Assembly (NCBI GenBank): GCA_002397315.1
Contig: DHAE01000007.1
Span: 148,875-212,874 of the forward strand
Length of the DNA: 64,000 nucleotides
DNA from: Comamonadaceae bacterium UBA4962
Lineage (GTDB): Bacteria > Pseudomonadota > Gammaproteobacteria > Burkholderiales > Burkholderiaceae_C
Direction of reading: 5' to 3'
The notes below the pieces were generated by a model. That model worked only from the letters and a program-made list of their open reading frames with translations, did no database searches and was not told the DNA's origin. Both the position numbers and the translations under genes were made by a program. Shown here piece after piece: positions 24,566-36,842 of this stretch. How positions within the stretch are numbered: position 1 is the first letter of the stretch; each line of letters begins with the position of its first letter.

Positions 24566-25153
24566 TCAGGCGGGGAGCCAGCCGGCCCGTCCCTGCGCCG
24601 CATCGTCGATCCGTTGCCGGAAGGCGGCCGCGCGGGACGCCGGCAGGCACACCTGCAACACGACCAGCGAGCCGTGCGCCACCTCCTGCAGGGCCGCGCC
24701 GGCGGCTTCCACCTCGCGCCGCACCAGGCCCTCTTGCGCATAGGGCACCTGGCAGCGCAGCACTTCCATGCGTTCCAGCGGCACCTTGTCGGCCCCGAGC
24801 AGGGCCTGCGCGACGGTGTCGGTGTACGCGCGCACCAGCCCGCCGGCTCCCAGCTTCACCCCGCCGAAATAACGCACCACCGTGGCCAGCACGCCCTCCA
24901 GGTCCTGATGCCGCAGAACCTCCAGCATGGGCCTGCCCGCCGTACCGCCGGGCTCGCCGTCGTCCACGGCCGCCGACTGACCGCCCGCCAGCAGCGCCCA
25001 GCACACGTGCGCGGCGCCCGGGTGCTCGCGCCGCAAGCCGTCGACCACGGCCTGCGCGCAGGCCCGGTCCGCCATGGGCTGCACGCAGCCGATGAAGCGG
25101 CTTTTCTTGATGAGGAGTTCGCTGTGGGTGGGTGCTCGGAGCGTCTGCGGCAT
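24566..25153 (-). CDS. yigZ: YigZ/IMPACT family protein
   Basis: The 195-residue protein carries the IMPACT N-domain signature: KKSRFIGCVQP near the start, DDGEPGGTAGRPML, and VVRYFGGVKLGAGGLVRAY. A ferredoxin-like DUF1949-type C-terminal domain follows from about residue 130. E. coli YigZ is of similar size; its function is unsettled, with possible nucleic-acid or ribosome-related roles. The ATG at 25153 was chosen because residues upstream look non-coding and overlap the azurin promoter region. The 123 bases downstream to the flavoprotein gene hold only G/C-rich hairpin sequence. Confidence 0.87.
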   Translation of the reverse strand: MPQTLRAPTHSELLIKKSRFIGCVQPMADRACAQAVVDGLRREHPGAAHVCWALLAGGQSAAVDDGEPGGTAGRPMLEVLRHQDLEGVLATVVRYFGGVKLGAGGLVRAYTDTVAQALLGADKVPLERMEVLRCQVPYAQEGLVRREVEAAGAALQEVAHGSLVVLQVCLPASRAAAFRQRIDDAAQGRAGWLPA

Positions 25154-25199
25154 GGGGCCGCCAGTGTAGGCGCTGGGCGCCTCGCGAACGGCGCCCCGC

Positions 25200-25241
25200 T
25201 TGATGCATGTCAACGGGCGGGCGCCGCCGATTTCCTACGAT
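25200..25241 (+). promoter_or_regulatory. FNR/Anr-type class II promoter of azurin
   Basis: TTGAT-GCAT-GTCAA (25200-25213) matches the FNR/Anr box TTGAT-N4-ATCAA at 9 of 10 positions. A TACGAT -10 element lies at 25236-25241. With a start near 25248 the box is centred at -41.5, the classic activator position. It suggests oxygen-limited induction. Confidence 0.65.
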
Positions 25242-25318
25242 GGGCCATCGCCGCACACGTGCTTTCACCGGTGGCATTTCACCGGCGCGTGCAGCGGCAT
25301 CACCGAAGGAGAAACGAC

Positions 25319-25774
25319 ATGGCACAACAATGGAAGGCCCTGGCCCTCGTCCTGGCAATAGGGGCCGGCGCATCCGCCCACGCCGCAGACTGCAGCGTCG
25401 AGATCGAAGGCAACGACGCGATGCAGTTCAACAAGAATGCCATCACCGTGCCCCAAAGCTGCAAGCAGTTCACGGTCAAGCTCAAGCATGCGGGCAAACT
25501 GCCCAAGACGGCGATGGGCCACAACTGGGTGCTTTCCAAGGCCGCGGACCAGCAAGCCGTGGTGGCGGACGGCATCGCGGCCGGCGCCGCCAAGGACTAC
25601 GTGGCAGCGGGGGACAAGCGCGTGCTGGCCCACACCAAGCTGCTCGGCGGCGGCGAGGCCGATGCGGTCACGTTTTCGACAGCCGCCCTCAAGGCTGGCG
25701 ACTCGTATGCCTACTTCTGCAGCTTCCCGGGCCATGCCGCGCTCATGAAGGGCACGCTGACCGTCGCGAAGTAA
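25319..25774 (+). CDS. azu: Azurin
   Basis: The 151-residue precursor has a 22-residue signal peptide ending AHA and a 129-residue mature domain. All type 1 copper ligands are present in mature numbering: G45 and H46 in MGHNW, C112 in YFCSFPGH, H117, and M121. The C3-C26 disulfide pair is present as well. Azurin is a periplasmic one-electron carrier in denitrification or stress-related electron transfer. The start has AAGGAGAA 7 bases upstream. The FNR-like promoter 70-120 bases upstream fits anaerobic or micro-oxic expression. Confidence 0.97.
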   Translation: MAQQWKALALVLAIGAGASAHAADCSVEIEGNDAMQFNKNAITVPQSCKQFTVKLKHAGKLPKTAMGHNWVLSKAADQQAVVADGIAAGAAKDYVAAGDKRVLAHTKLLGGGEADAVTFSTAALKAGDSYAYFCSFPGHAALMKGTLTVAK

Positions 25775-25947
25775 CGGCCCACCAGACCCGGGCGGGGAAG
25801 GGGCAGCCCAGCCCGGTCATTGCCCAAGGATGTGGCGGCGGTACCACGGCCGTGGCCTGCCGTCCTCTGGGGCCGTCTCCTACATGGATCCGTCACCGGG
25901 AAAACCTAAGCTCGGTGCATCGCGTGCACAGCCGCAGAGGAGATGCC

Positions 25948-26151
25948 ATGTTCGCCCACGCCCTGACCCAGACCTTCAATGCCCTGTTCTCGGCGCCATT
26001 GCTGCCCCGTGAGCCGGGAGCCACGGCGGTGGGGCGTTTCTCCGACCTGCGTGAAGAGGGCCCGTCCGCAGAGGCGCCTGAGCTGCGGTCGCCCTATGAG
26101 CTGCCGGCCCACGACCTGGACCAGCGCGTGCGGGCTTCCGGGGAGTGGTGA
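25948..26151 (+). CDS. Small hypothetical protein, 67 aa
   Basis: AGAGGAG at 25937-25943 precedes an ATG and a 67-residue frame with the same codon character as neighbouring genes. The protein has a short hydrophobic N-terminal helix (MFAHALTQTFNALFSAPLL), a polar middle, and a C-terminal SPYELPAHDLDQRVRASGEW. The C-terminal Hxx-D-LxxR pattern loosely recalls DUF3563-type small proteins, but I cannot assign it. The function is unknown. The 173-base region before it shows nothing else. Confidence 0.55.
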   Translation: MFAHALTQTFNALFSAPLLPREPGATAVGRFSDLREEGPSAEAPELRSPYELPAHDLDQRVRASGEW

Positions 26152-26282
26152 GCTTCCCCAGCGTTCCGGAGCCCCGGGGCCGAGGGCTGGCGCAGCGCCC
26201 ATCGCCGCGCGGATAGTCCCTTCCTGCAGCCGGGCGAAGGCCATCCACCTAGAATCGGTGGCCCTCCCCACGCCTGCATCCC

Positions 26283-28760
<2,478 letters not shown>

Positions 28761-28841
28761 GCACGGAGCGGCGCGACGGCACCGCTACCGCGGACGCGCC
28801 CGGTTTCGTGGTGCGCCCGAGGTACCGGGTCGTTCTCCCGT

Positions 28842-29255
28842 TCAGGAGGCCGGCTGGGGAATCAGGTCCTCGATGATCAGCCGGCGGTAGTAGAACGCCG
28901 CGACGGCGCCGAGCGGCTCCAGTGCCGCCTGCAGGGATTCCGGGCCGTCCTCGTCGCGCGCCTTCACGAGCAGGCCATGGTGGCCCTGCGCGGCGAGGTC
29001 CGCAATGCGCCGGACGATCACGCCTTCTGCGCCCACGCTCGGCAGCGGCGCGTCCGCGTGGCCCAGGGTGCGCACCACGTGCTGGTGGATCGTGTCCGGC
29101 GCGGCATGCGCCACGTCGGTGAAGCCCTGCTCCGCCAGCGCATCCGCAGCCTGCCGGTAGGCCTCGTCGCCGGGAAACAGCGCGAACACATACCCGGTGG
29201 GATAGAAGGTGCCAGTGGCCGACGTCATGTCGGGATCGAGTGCGAAAGGCTTCAT
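28842..29255 (-). CDS. Hypothetical protein, 137 aa
   Basis: I do not recognise this soluble 137-residue protein. It begins MKPFALDPDMTSATGTFYPTGYVFALFP and has two alpha/beta halves: a DEAYRQAADALAEQGF helix-strand unit and a LLVKARDEDGPESLQAALEPLGAVAAFYYRRLIIEDL unit near the C-terminus, suggesting a ferredoxin-like fold as in small stress proteins. A GAGGTG lies before the ATG at 29255. The frame extends much further upstream but that part overlaps the neighbouring gene antisense and is not credible. No operon partner is obvious. Confidence 0.65.
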   Translation of the reverse strand: MKPFALDPDMTSATGTFYPTGYVFALFPGDEAYRQAADALAEQGFTDVAHAAPDTIHQHVVRTLGHADAPLPSVGAEGVIVRRIADLAAQGHHGLLVKARDEDGPESLQAALEPLGAVAAFYYRRLIIEDLIPQPAS

Positions 29256-29418
29256 CGGTTCACCTCGGTGCGAAGGGGATGGAACGCGCATGCCGCTGCC
29301 GGACTGCGCCGCTCCCGCGATTGGGCCCCGCCATGCCGGTGGGGCAGAGTAGGCCAAGCGGTCGCGCCCCTGTCGGACGGATTCACACGGTCCTGCTCCG
29401 CGGTCCTTTCCCCCCGGT

Positions 29419-30327
29419 TCACGCCAGGGTGTGCAGCGGCACGTCTTCCGCGCGCGCCCATGCGTCCAGTTCGGCCCGGCGCCGCGCTCCGAAGAATGCC
29501 GCCAGGGCCGCACGCGTCGGCTCCGCCCTGGGGTCGGCCTGCGGCTCCAATCCCACGGCACGGCACAGGCGTGCCATGAAGTGGGGTTCGAGCGCCGCCA
29601 CGGCGACGCGGCCGTCGGCGCAGTCGTAGATACGGTATCCCGCATGCGCGCCGCCCACGTCGCCCGATGCCTGGGTGAGTCCCCATGTCCTGGGAAGTGC
29701 GAGCCATCGCGCGGCGCCCGACAGGGCGACCTCGTGGTCCGAGCCTGCGCCGGTGGCCTGCCGCAGCAACAGCGCCCGCAGCACCGCCTCGCCCGCCATC
29801 AGTGCGCCTGCCATGTCTGCATGCAGCGTCGGCGGCAGCGCCGTGCCGTGGGGCAGCAGGCCGGCCTCGGCCTGGTAGGTCAGGTCGTGTCCCGGCTCCT
29901 CGGCGCCGCTTCCCGGTGCCCCCACGATGCGTACCAGGGAGAGGGCGGGGTGCCGGGCATGGAGTGCCTGCCAGTCCAGCCCGAGCCGGCGCAACGCGGA
30001 GGGGCGGAACGACGTGATCAGCACATCGGTGGAGAGCAGCTCCTGGTGCAGCACCTCCTGGCCCGCCGGGGTTTTCAGGTCCGCGTGCAGGATGCGGATG
30101 CCGGCATGCAGCTCGGCATAGGCCTGGGGGCAGTAGATCGCCATCGGGTCCGCGCTGTGGTGCCCTTCGGGCGCCGGCGGCTCCAGCTTGGCGCAGCGTG
30201 CGCCCCAGTCCCGGCAGCGCGCCAGGGCCGCCGGGCCCGGAAGGTTCAGGGCGATGCTGAGAATGCGTGCGCTCTGCAGCGCGTGGGGTGTACCCTGGGT
30301 GCCCGCGGTGCCGGAATGTGGATGCAT
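29419..30327 (-). CDS. CaiB/BaiF-family CoA-transferase, short form
   Basis: This 302-residue protein is clearly related to class III CoA-transferases: RILSIALNLPGPAALARCRDWGARC at the N-terminus, DLKTPAGQEVLHQEL, TDVLITSFRPSALRRLGLDW, and GHDLTYQAEAG, where the aspartate corresponds to the catalytic residue that carries the CoA adduct. Typical members are about 380-400 residues, so this one is roughly 80 residues short, mainly at the C-terminus and in the mid region. It could be a functional short subgroup or a reduced enzyme. The start at 30327 is the first ATG after unlikely upstream sequence. Confidence 0.75.
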   Translation of the reverse strand: MHPHSGTAGTQGTPHALQSARILSIALNLPGPAALARCRDWGARCAKLEPPAPEGHHSADPMAIYCPQAYAELHAGIRILHADLKTPAGQEVLHQELLSTDVLITSFRPSALRRLGLDWQALHARHPALSLVRIVGAPGSGAEEPGHDLTYQAEAGLLPHGTALPPTLHADMAGALMAGEAVLRALLLRQATGAGSDHEVALSGAARWLALPRTWGLTQASGDVGGAHAGYRIYDCADGRVAVAALEPHFMARLCRAVGLEPQADPRAEPTRAALAAFFGARRRAELDAWARAEDVPLHTLA

Positions 30328-30394
30328 GTCCGCAGTATCGCGCGCCGCATGCGCACAGGCACGATGTCCGAGACACCCACGGCGCTGCCTTCCC

Positions 30395-30419
30395 AAGAAA
30401 AAACCGCCCGAAGGCGGTT
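30395..30419 (-). terminator. Intrinsic terminator of tyrB
   Basis: On the minus strand AACCGCC-TTCG-GGCGGTT is followed by TTTTTCTT. It lies 59 bases after the tyrB stop and just before the CoA-transferase start. Confidence 0.85.
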
Positions 30420-30477
30420 CTCAGCCCAGCGGCGCGTGCCGACGGGGCAGGGGGGCGAGCCGACGCCCGACCGGCGG

Positions 30478-31674
30478 TCAGACCACCTTGGCGATCGACT
30501 GGCAGACGTAGTCGATGTTCTTGCTGTTGAGCGCGGCCACGCACATGCGGCCGGTGTCCGTGCCGTACACACCGAACTCGGTGCGCAGGCGGACCATCTG
30601 GTCCTTGCTCAGGCCCGAGTAGCTGAACATGCCGATCTGGCTCGTGATGAAGCCCATGTCCTGCTTCACGCCCGCGGCCTTGAGGCCATCGACCAGCTTC
30701 TGGCGCATGGCCTTGATACGCACGCGCATCTCGCCCAGTTCCTTCTCCCACAGGGAGCGCAGCTCGGGATTGCCGAGCACCGCGGCCACCACCGCGCCGC
30801 CGTGCGTGGGCGGGTTGGAGTAGTTGGTGCGGATCACTATCTTCAACTGGCTCAGCACGCGCGAGGCTTCTTCCTTGTCGGCGCACAGCACCGAGAGAGC
30901 GCCCACGCGCTCGCCGTAGAGGCTGAAGCTCTTGGAGAACGAGGTGGACACGAAGAAGCTCAGGCCCGCGGCCACGAACTTCTGGATCACGGCGCCGTCC
31001 TCGGCGATGCCGTGGCCGAAGCCCTGGTACGCCATGTCGAGGAACGCCGTCAGGTTCCTGGCCTTCACCACGGCGATCACCTGGTCCCACTGCTCGGGCG
31101 TGATGTCGTAGCCGGTCGGGTTGTGGCAGCAGGCATGCAGCACGACGATGGTGCCGGCGGCGGCCGCGTTCAGGCTGGCGAGCATGCCCTCGAAATTCAC
31201 GCCGCGCTGGGCCGCGTCGTAGTACGCATAGGTGTCGACCTTGAAGCCCGCGTTGGTGAACAGCGCGCGGTGGTTCTCCCAGCTCGGGTCGGAGATCAGG
31301 ACCGTGGCATCGGGGCTGAGCTTCTTCAGGAAATCGGCGCCGATCTTCAGCCCGCCCGTGCCGCCGACCGCCTGCACCGTGGCCACGCGGCCCGAGGTGA
31401 CCGGCTCGCTGCCTTCACCGAACACCAGCGCCTTCACGGCGTTGTCGTACGCGGCGATGCCGTCGATAGGCAGGTAGCCGCGTGCCGAGGGCTTGTCCAT
31501 CATGGCCTTTTCCGCGGCCTGGACGCATTCCAGCAGGGGCAGCTTGCCGTTGTCGTCGAAATACACGCCCACCCCCAGGTTGACCTTGTGGGGATTGGTG
31601 TCAGCAGCGTACTGCTCGTTCAGACCCAGGATCGGGTCGCGCGGTGCCATTTCGACGGCGGTGAAGAGAGACAT
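30478..31674 (-). CDS. tyrB: Aromatic/aspartate aminotransferase
   Basis: The 398-residue PLP enzyme belongs to the class I AspC/TyrB group. It begins MSLFTAVEMAPRDPILGLNE, shows the substrate-domain HACCHNPTGYD near residue 180, and the Schiff-base lysine K248 in STSFSKSFSLYGERVGAL. It transfers amino groups between aspartate, glutamate or aromatic amino acids and 2-oxoacids. AspC and TyrB cannot be separated confidently by eye; TyrB is the usual name for this betaproteobacterial gene. It is divergent from uvrB and ends in its own terminator. Confidence 0.9.
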   Translation of the reverse strand: MSLFTAVEMAPRDPILGLNEQYAADTNPHKVNLGVGVYFDDNGKLPLLECVQAAEKAMMDKPSARGYLPIDGIAAYDNAVKALVFGEGSEPVTSGRVATVQAVGGTGGLKIGADFLKKLSPDATVLISDPSWENHRALFTNAGFKVDTYAYYDAAQRGVNFEGMLASLNAAAAGTIVVLHACCHNPTGYDITPEQWDQVIAVVKARNLTAFLDMAYQGFGHGIAEDGAVIQKFVAAGLSFFVSTSFSKSFSLYGERVGALSVLCADKEEASRVLSQLKIVIRTNYSNPPTHGGAVVAAVLGNPELRSLWEKELGEMRVRIKAMRQKLVDGLKAAGVKQDMGFITSQIGMFSYSGLSKDQMVRLRTEFGVYGTDTGRMCVAALNSKNIDYVCQSIAKVV

Positions 31675-31778
31675 GGAGTTTCCTTGGGGTATCGACGAAG
31701 GATGTCGGAACGGGAGACCGGGCCTGTTGTACTCTGCCAGGTCGTCCCGATTTTAAGGGCTCCACCTTGAGCCAACCC

Positions 31779-33872
<2,094 letters not shown>

Positions 33873-33920
33873 AGGGCCCGTCCGAAAAGGTTTCGGAAAC
33901 GGCCAGTCCGTCAGGCTTTG

Positions 33921-33955
33921 TTACCCGACAAAAACAATAGGGTTTGTGCTATACT
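33921..33955 (+). promoter_or_regulatory. iscR promoter with IscR type 1 binding site
   Basis: Bases 33921-33945 fit the 25-base type 1 IscR motif at about 20 positions by my alignment (core ACCCGAC and ATAGGG arms). An extended -10, TGC-TATACT, lies at 33947-33955. The site spans roughly -41 to -17 and so would block the polymerase, giving autorepression by holo-IscR. Confidence 0.6.
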
Positions 33956-33993
33956 TGGGCCAAACAGTCAACAAAACAGCCCACGAAGAAGGG

Positions 33994-34037
33994 CTCCCAT
34001 GTTCCTCGTCCCCCGAGGTGAACGCATGGGAGTGTAG
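33994..34037 (+). promoter_or_regulatory. Structured iscR leader with a 12-codon upstream ORF
   Basis: The ~165-base leader holds a nested hairpin: CTCCCATG pairs with CATGGGAG (33994-34001/34025-34032) and CCTCG with CGAGG inside. An ATG at 33999, preceded by GAAGAAGG, opens a frame encoding MFLVPRGERMGV and stops at 34037. The uORF start codon lies inside the outer stem. Function is unknown; it may couple translation or stability to iscR expression. Confidence 0.4.
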
Positions 34038-34127
34038 GGGTGGAGACGAGCCAGAAACCGCTGCGGTCCGCCGATCGCCTTCGGTTGAGGCATTTCTACA
34101 ACGAACAAGCCATCAAAGGAGCTTGCG

Positions 34128-34664
34128 ATGCGTCTCACTACCAAAGGCCGTTTCGCGGTCACCGCCATGATCGATCTGGCCCTGCGCCAGAACAACGGTC
34201 CCGTCACGCTGGCGGCGATCAGCCAGCGCCAGCAGATTTCGCTGTCGTACCTCGAGCAGCTCTTCGGCAAGCTGCGCCGCCATGAACTGGTCGAGTCCAC
34301 CCGCGGCCCGGGCGGCGGCTACACGCTCGCCCGCAAGGCGGCCGACATCACCGTGGCCGACATCATCGTGTCCGTCGACGAGCCCATCGATGCCACCCAG
34401 TGCGGCGGCAAGGAAAACTGCCTGGGCGACGCCGGCCGCTGCATGACGCACGAACTGTGGGCATCGCTGAACCAGCGCATGGTCGAGTTCCTGGATTCCG
34501 TCACGCTGCAAAAGCTGGTGGACGAGCAGATCGCCAAGGGCGTGCAGATCGAGGACAAGCCCGTCGTGCGCCGTGCGATCTCCACGACGCCGGTGGTCAA
34601 GCCGATCCGCGTGAACGCACCGAACTCGGTGTTCGCCCTCGGCAACGCTTTCGCGAAATCCTGA
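34128..34664 (+). CDS. iscR: Iron-sulfur cluster regulator IscR
   Basis: The 178-residue Rrf2-family protein starts MRLTTKGRFAVTAMIDLA with a winged helix-turn-helix. Its cluster ligands are C92, C98 and C105 plus H108 in CMTHELW; the spacing to the third cysteine is one residue longer than in E. coli. Holo-IscR represses the isc operon and IscR also controls other Fe-S genes. AAGGAG precedes the ATG. It heads the isc operon, with iscS 94 bases downstream. Confidence 0.96.
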   Translation: MRLTTKGRFAVTAMIDLALRQNNGPVTLAAISQRQQISLSYLEQLFGKLRRHELVESTRGPGGGYTLARKAADITVADIIVSVDEPIDATQCGGKENCLGDAGRCMTHELWASLNQRMVEFLDSVTLQKLVDEQIAKGVQIEDKPVVRRAISTTPVVKPIRVNAPNSVFALGNAFAKS

Positions 34665-34758
34665 AACCGAAGGCCCGGGCGACCCCGGGTGGCGGGCGGT
34701 CCTGCACGGGCCGCCCCGCCGGCCACGAATCGCCAGCCAGACTTTTACTGAGCCAGCC

Positions 34759-35979
34759 ATGGACATGACACCGCACTTTCCCATCTATCTGGACTATGGA
34801 GCCACGACGCCGGTCGATCCGCGCGTGGTGGACGCCATGATCCCCTGGTTGCGCGAGCATTTCGGCAACCCGGCATCGCGCAGCCATGCCTGGGGCTGGG
34901 AAGCCGAGGAAGCGGTGGAGAAGGCCCGTGGCGAAGTCGCTGCGCTGATCCACGCCGATCCGCGCGAGATCGTCTGGACGAGCGGCGCGACCGAGTCGAA
35001 CAACCTCGCCATCAAGGGCGCAGGCCACTTCTACAAGGGCAAGGGCAAGCACCTCATCACGGTCAAGACGGAGCACAAGGCCGTTCTCGACACGATGCGC
35101 GAAATGGAACGCCAGGGCTTCGAGGTCACCTATCTCGACGTGCAGGAGAACGGCCTGCTCGACTTCGAGGTGCTCAAGGCCGCGATCCGCCCCGACACGA
35201 TCCTGATCAGCGTGATGTTCGTGAACAACGAGATCGGCGTGATCCAGGACATCCCGGCGATCGGCGCGCTGTGCCGCGAGAAGGGCATCGCCTTCCACGT
35301 GGACGCCGCGCAGGCCACCGGCAAGGTCGAGATCGACATGCAGACGCTGCCCGTCGACCTGATGAGCCTGGCGTCGCACAAGACGTACGGCCCCAAGGGC
35401 ATCGGCGCGCTCTACGTGCGCCGCAAGCCGCGCGTGCGCCTGGAAGCCCAGATGCACGGTGGCGGTCACGAGCGCGGCATGCGCTCGGGCACGCTGCCCA
35501 CGCACCAGATCGTCGGCATGGGCGAGGCCTTCCGCATCGCCCGCGAGGAGATGGCGCAGGACCTGGAGAAGGCCCGCGCGCTGCAGAAGCGCCTGCTGGA
35601 CGGCCTCTCCGACATCGAGCAGGTGTTCGTCAACGGCGACCTCGAGCGCCGGGTGCCGCACAACCTCAACATCAGCTTCAATTATGTGGAAGGCGAGTCG
35701 CTGATCATGGGCATCAAGGGCCTGGCGGTGTCGTCGGGTTCGGCCTGCACGTCCGCGAGCCTCGAGCCCAGCTACGTGCTGCGCGCCCTGGGCCGCAGCG
35801 ACGAGCTGGCGCACAGCAGCCTGCGCATGACGATCGGCCGCTTCACGACCGAGGAAGAGATCGACGTCGCGGTGTCCTCGATCCGCCACAACGTGGCCAA
35901 GCTGCGCGAACTGAGCCCCCTGTGGGAAATGTACAAGGACGGCGTGGACATCAGCGCCATCCAGTGGGCCGCCCATTGA
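34759..35979 (+). CDS. iscS: Cysteine desulfurase IscS
   Basis: This 406-residue PLP enzyme has the pyridoxal lysine K208 in SHKTYGPKG and the persulfide-forming C330 in SSGSACTSASLEPSYVLRA. It strips sulfur from L-cysteine and passes it to IscU for cluster assembly and to tRNA thiolation. The ATG at 34759 is taken; ATG 34765 is two codons in. The following 42 bases to iscU carry the next ribosome site, so the genes are co-transcribed. Confidence 0.97.
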   Translation: MDMTPHFPIYLDYGATTPVDPRVVDAMIPWLREHFGNPASRSHAWGWEAEEAVEKARGEVAALIHADPREIVWTSGATESNNLAIKGAGHFYKGKGKHLITVKTEHKAVLDTMREMERQGFEVTYLDVQENGLLDFEVLKAAIRPDTILISVMFVNNEIGVIQDIPAIGALCREKGIAFHVDAAQATGKVEIDMQTLPVDLMSLASHKTYGPKGIGALYVRRKPRVRLEAQMHGGGHERGMRSGTLPTHQIVGMGEAFRIAREEMAQDLEKARALQKRLLDGLSDIEQVFVNGDLERRVPHNLNISFNYVEGESLIMGIKGLAVSSGSACTSASLEPSYVLRALGRSDELAHSSLRMTIGRFTTEEEIDVAVSSIRHNVAKLRELSPLWEMYKDGVDISAIQWAAH

Positions 35980-36021
35980 TCCGGGCGCGGCCGCGAACGA
36001 AGTGAAAGGCAGGTAGAAATC

Positions 36022-36420
36022 ATGGCTTACTCCGACAAGGTCATCGACCATTACGAAAACCCCCGCAACGTGGGATCGTTCGACAAGGGCGACGATTCCG
36101 TCGGCACCGGCATGGTGGGCGCGCCCGCCTGCGGCGACGTGATGAAGCTCCAGATCAAGGTGAACCCGGAAACGGGCGTGATCGAGGATGCACGCTTCAA
36201 GACCTACGGCTGCGGCTCGGCGATCGCATCGTCCTCGCTCGTGACCGAATGGGTCAAGGGCAAGACGCTCGACGAGGCAGCGGCGCTCAAGAACGCCGAG
36301 ATCGCCCAGGAACTGGCGCTGCCGCCCGTGAAGATCCACTGCTCCATCCTCGCGGAAGACGCCATCAAGGCGGCCGTGCAGGACTACAAGGCCAAGCACG
36401 CGGCCCTGGTGGGGGCCTGA
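36022..36420 (+). CDS. iscU: Fe-S cluster scaffold IscU
   Basis: The 132-residue scaffold retains the three cluster cysteines in GAPACGDVMKL, TYGCGSAIAS and KIHCSILAEDA, and the adjacent aspartate that tunes cluster release. The LPPVKIHCSIL segment is the HscA-recognition LPPVK motif. It is the assembly platform fed by IscS sulfur. AAAGGCAGG upstream serves as ribosome site. iscA follows after 6 bases. Confidence 0.97.
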   Translation: MAYSDKVIDHYENPRNVGSFDKGDDSVGTGMVGAPACGDVMKLQIKVNPETGVIEDARFKTYGCGSAIASSSLVTEWVKGKTLDEAAALKNAEIAQELALPPVKIHCSILAEDAIKAAVQDYKAKHAALVGA

Positions 36421-36426
36421 GGCACC

Positions 36427-36750
36427 ATGGCGATCACGCTCACGGAAGCCGCTGCGCGGCACGTCAGCCGGTACCTGTCCCGCCGGGGCAAGGGCCTGGG
36501 CGTGCGCCTGGGGGTGAAGACCACGGGTTGCTCGGGCCTGGCCTACAAGCTCGAGTACGTCGATGCGCCCGAGCCCGAGGACGTCGTCTTCGAAGACCAC
36601 GGCGTCAAGGTGCTGATCGATCCCAAGAGCCTGGCCTACATCGACGGCACGCAGTTGGACTTCGTGCGCGAAGGGTTGAACGAAGGCTTTCGCTTCAACA
36701 ACCCGAACGAGCGCGACCGTTGCGGCTGCGGCGAGAGCTTCCGCGTCTGA
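36427..36750 (+). CDS. iscA: A-type Fe-S carrier IscA
   Basis: The 107-residue A-type protein has its three cysteines: one in TTGCSGLAYKLEYVD and two in the C-terminal RCGCGESF. It accepts or delivers [2Fe-2S]/[4Fe-4S] clusters and iron. It is 6 bases from iscU. A strong intrinsic terminator follows before hscB, so downstream chaperone genes may be expressed at a lower level. Confidence 0.96.
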   Translation: MAITLTEAAARHVSRYLSRRGKGLGVRLGVKTTGCSGLAYKLEYVDAPEPEDVVFEDHGVKVLIDPKSLAYIDGTQLDFVREGLNEGFRFNNPNERDRCGCGESFRV

Positions 36751-36803
36751 TTTCCTCCGGCGCACATGGACCGGCCGGGCCCGCCCGGCAGCAAGGACGA
36801 CGA

Positions 36804-36837
36804 AACCGCCACCGCATGCGTGCTGGCGGTTTTTTTC
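36804..36837 (+). terminator. Intrinsic terminator inside the isc operon (iscA/hscB)
   Basis: AACCGCCA (36804-36811) pairs with TGGCGGTT (36824-36831) and is followed by a run of Ts to 36836. It ends only 6 bases before the hscB ATG, so it may both terminate transcription and limit ribosome access. Confidence 0.75.
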
Positions 36838-36842
36838 TTGAT

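Noticed and set aside
31724..31740. Possible LexA (SOS) box before uvrB
   Set aside because: CTG and CAG half-sites are present but 11 bases apart instead of 10, and the inner bases do not match.
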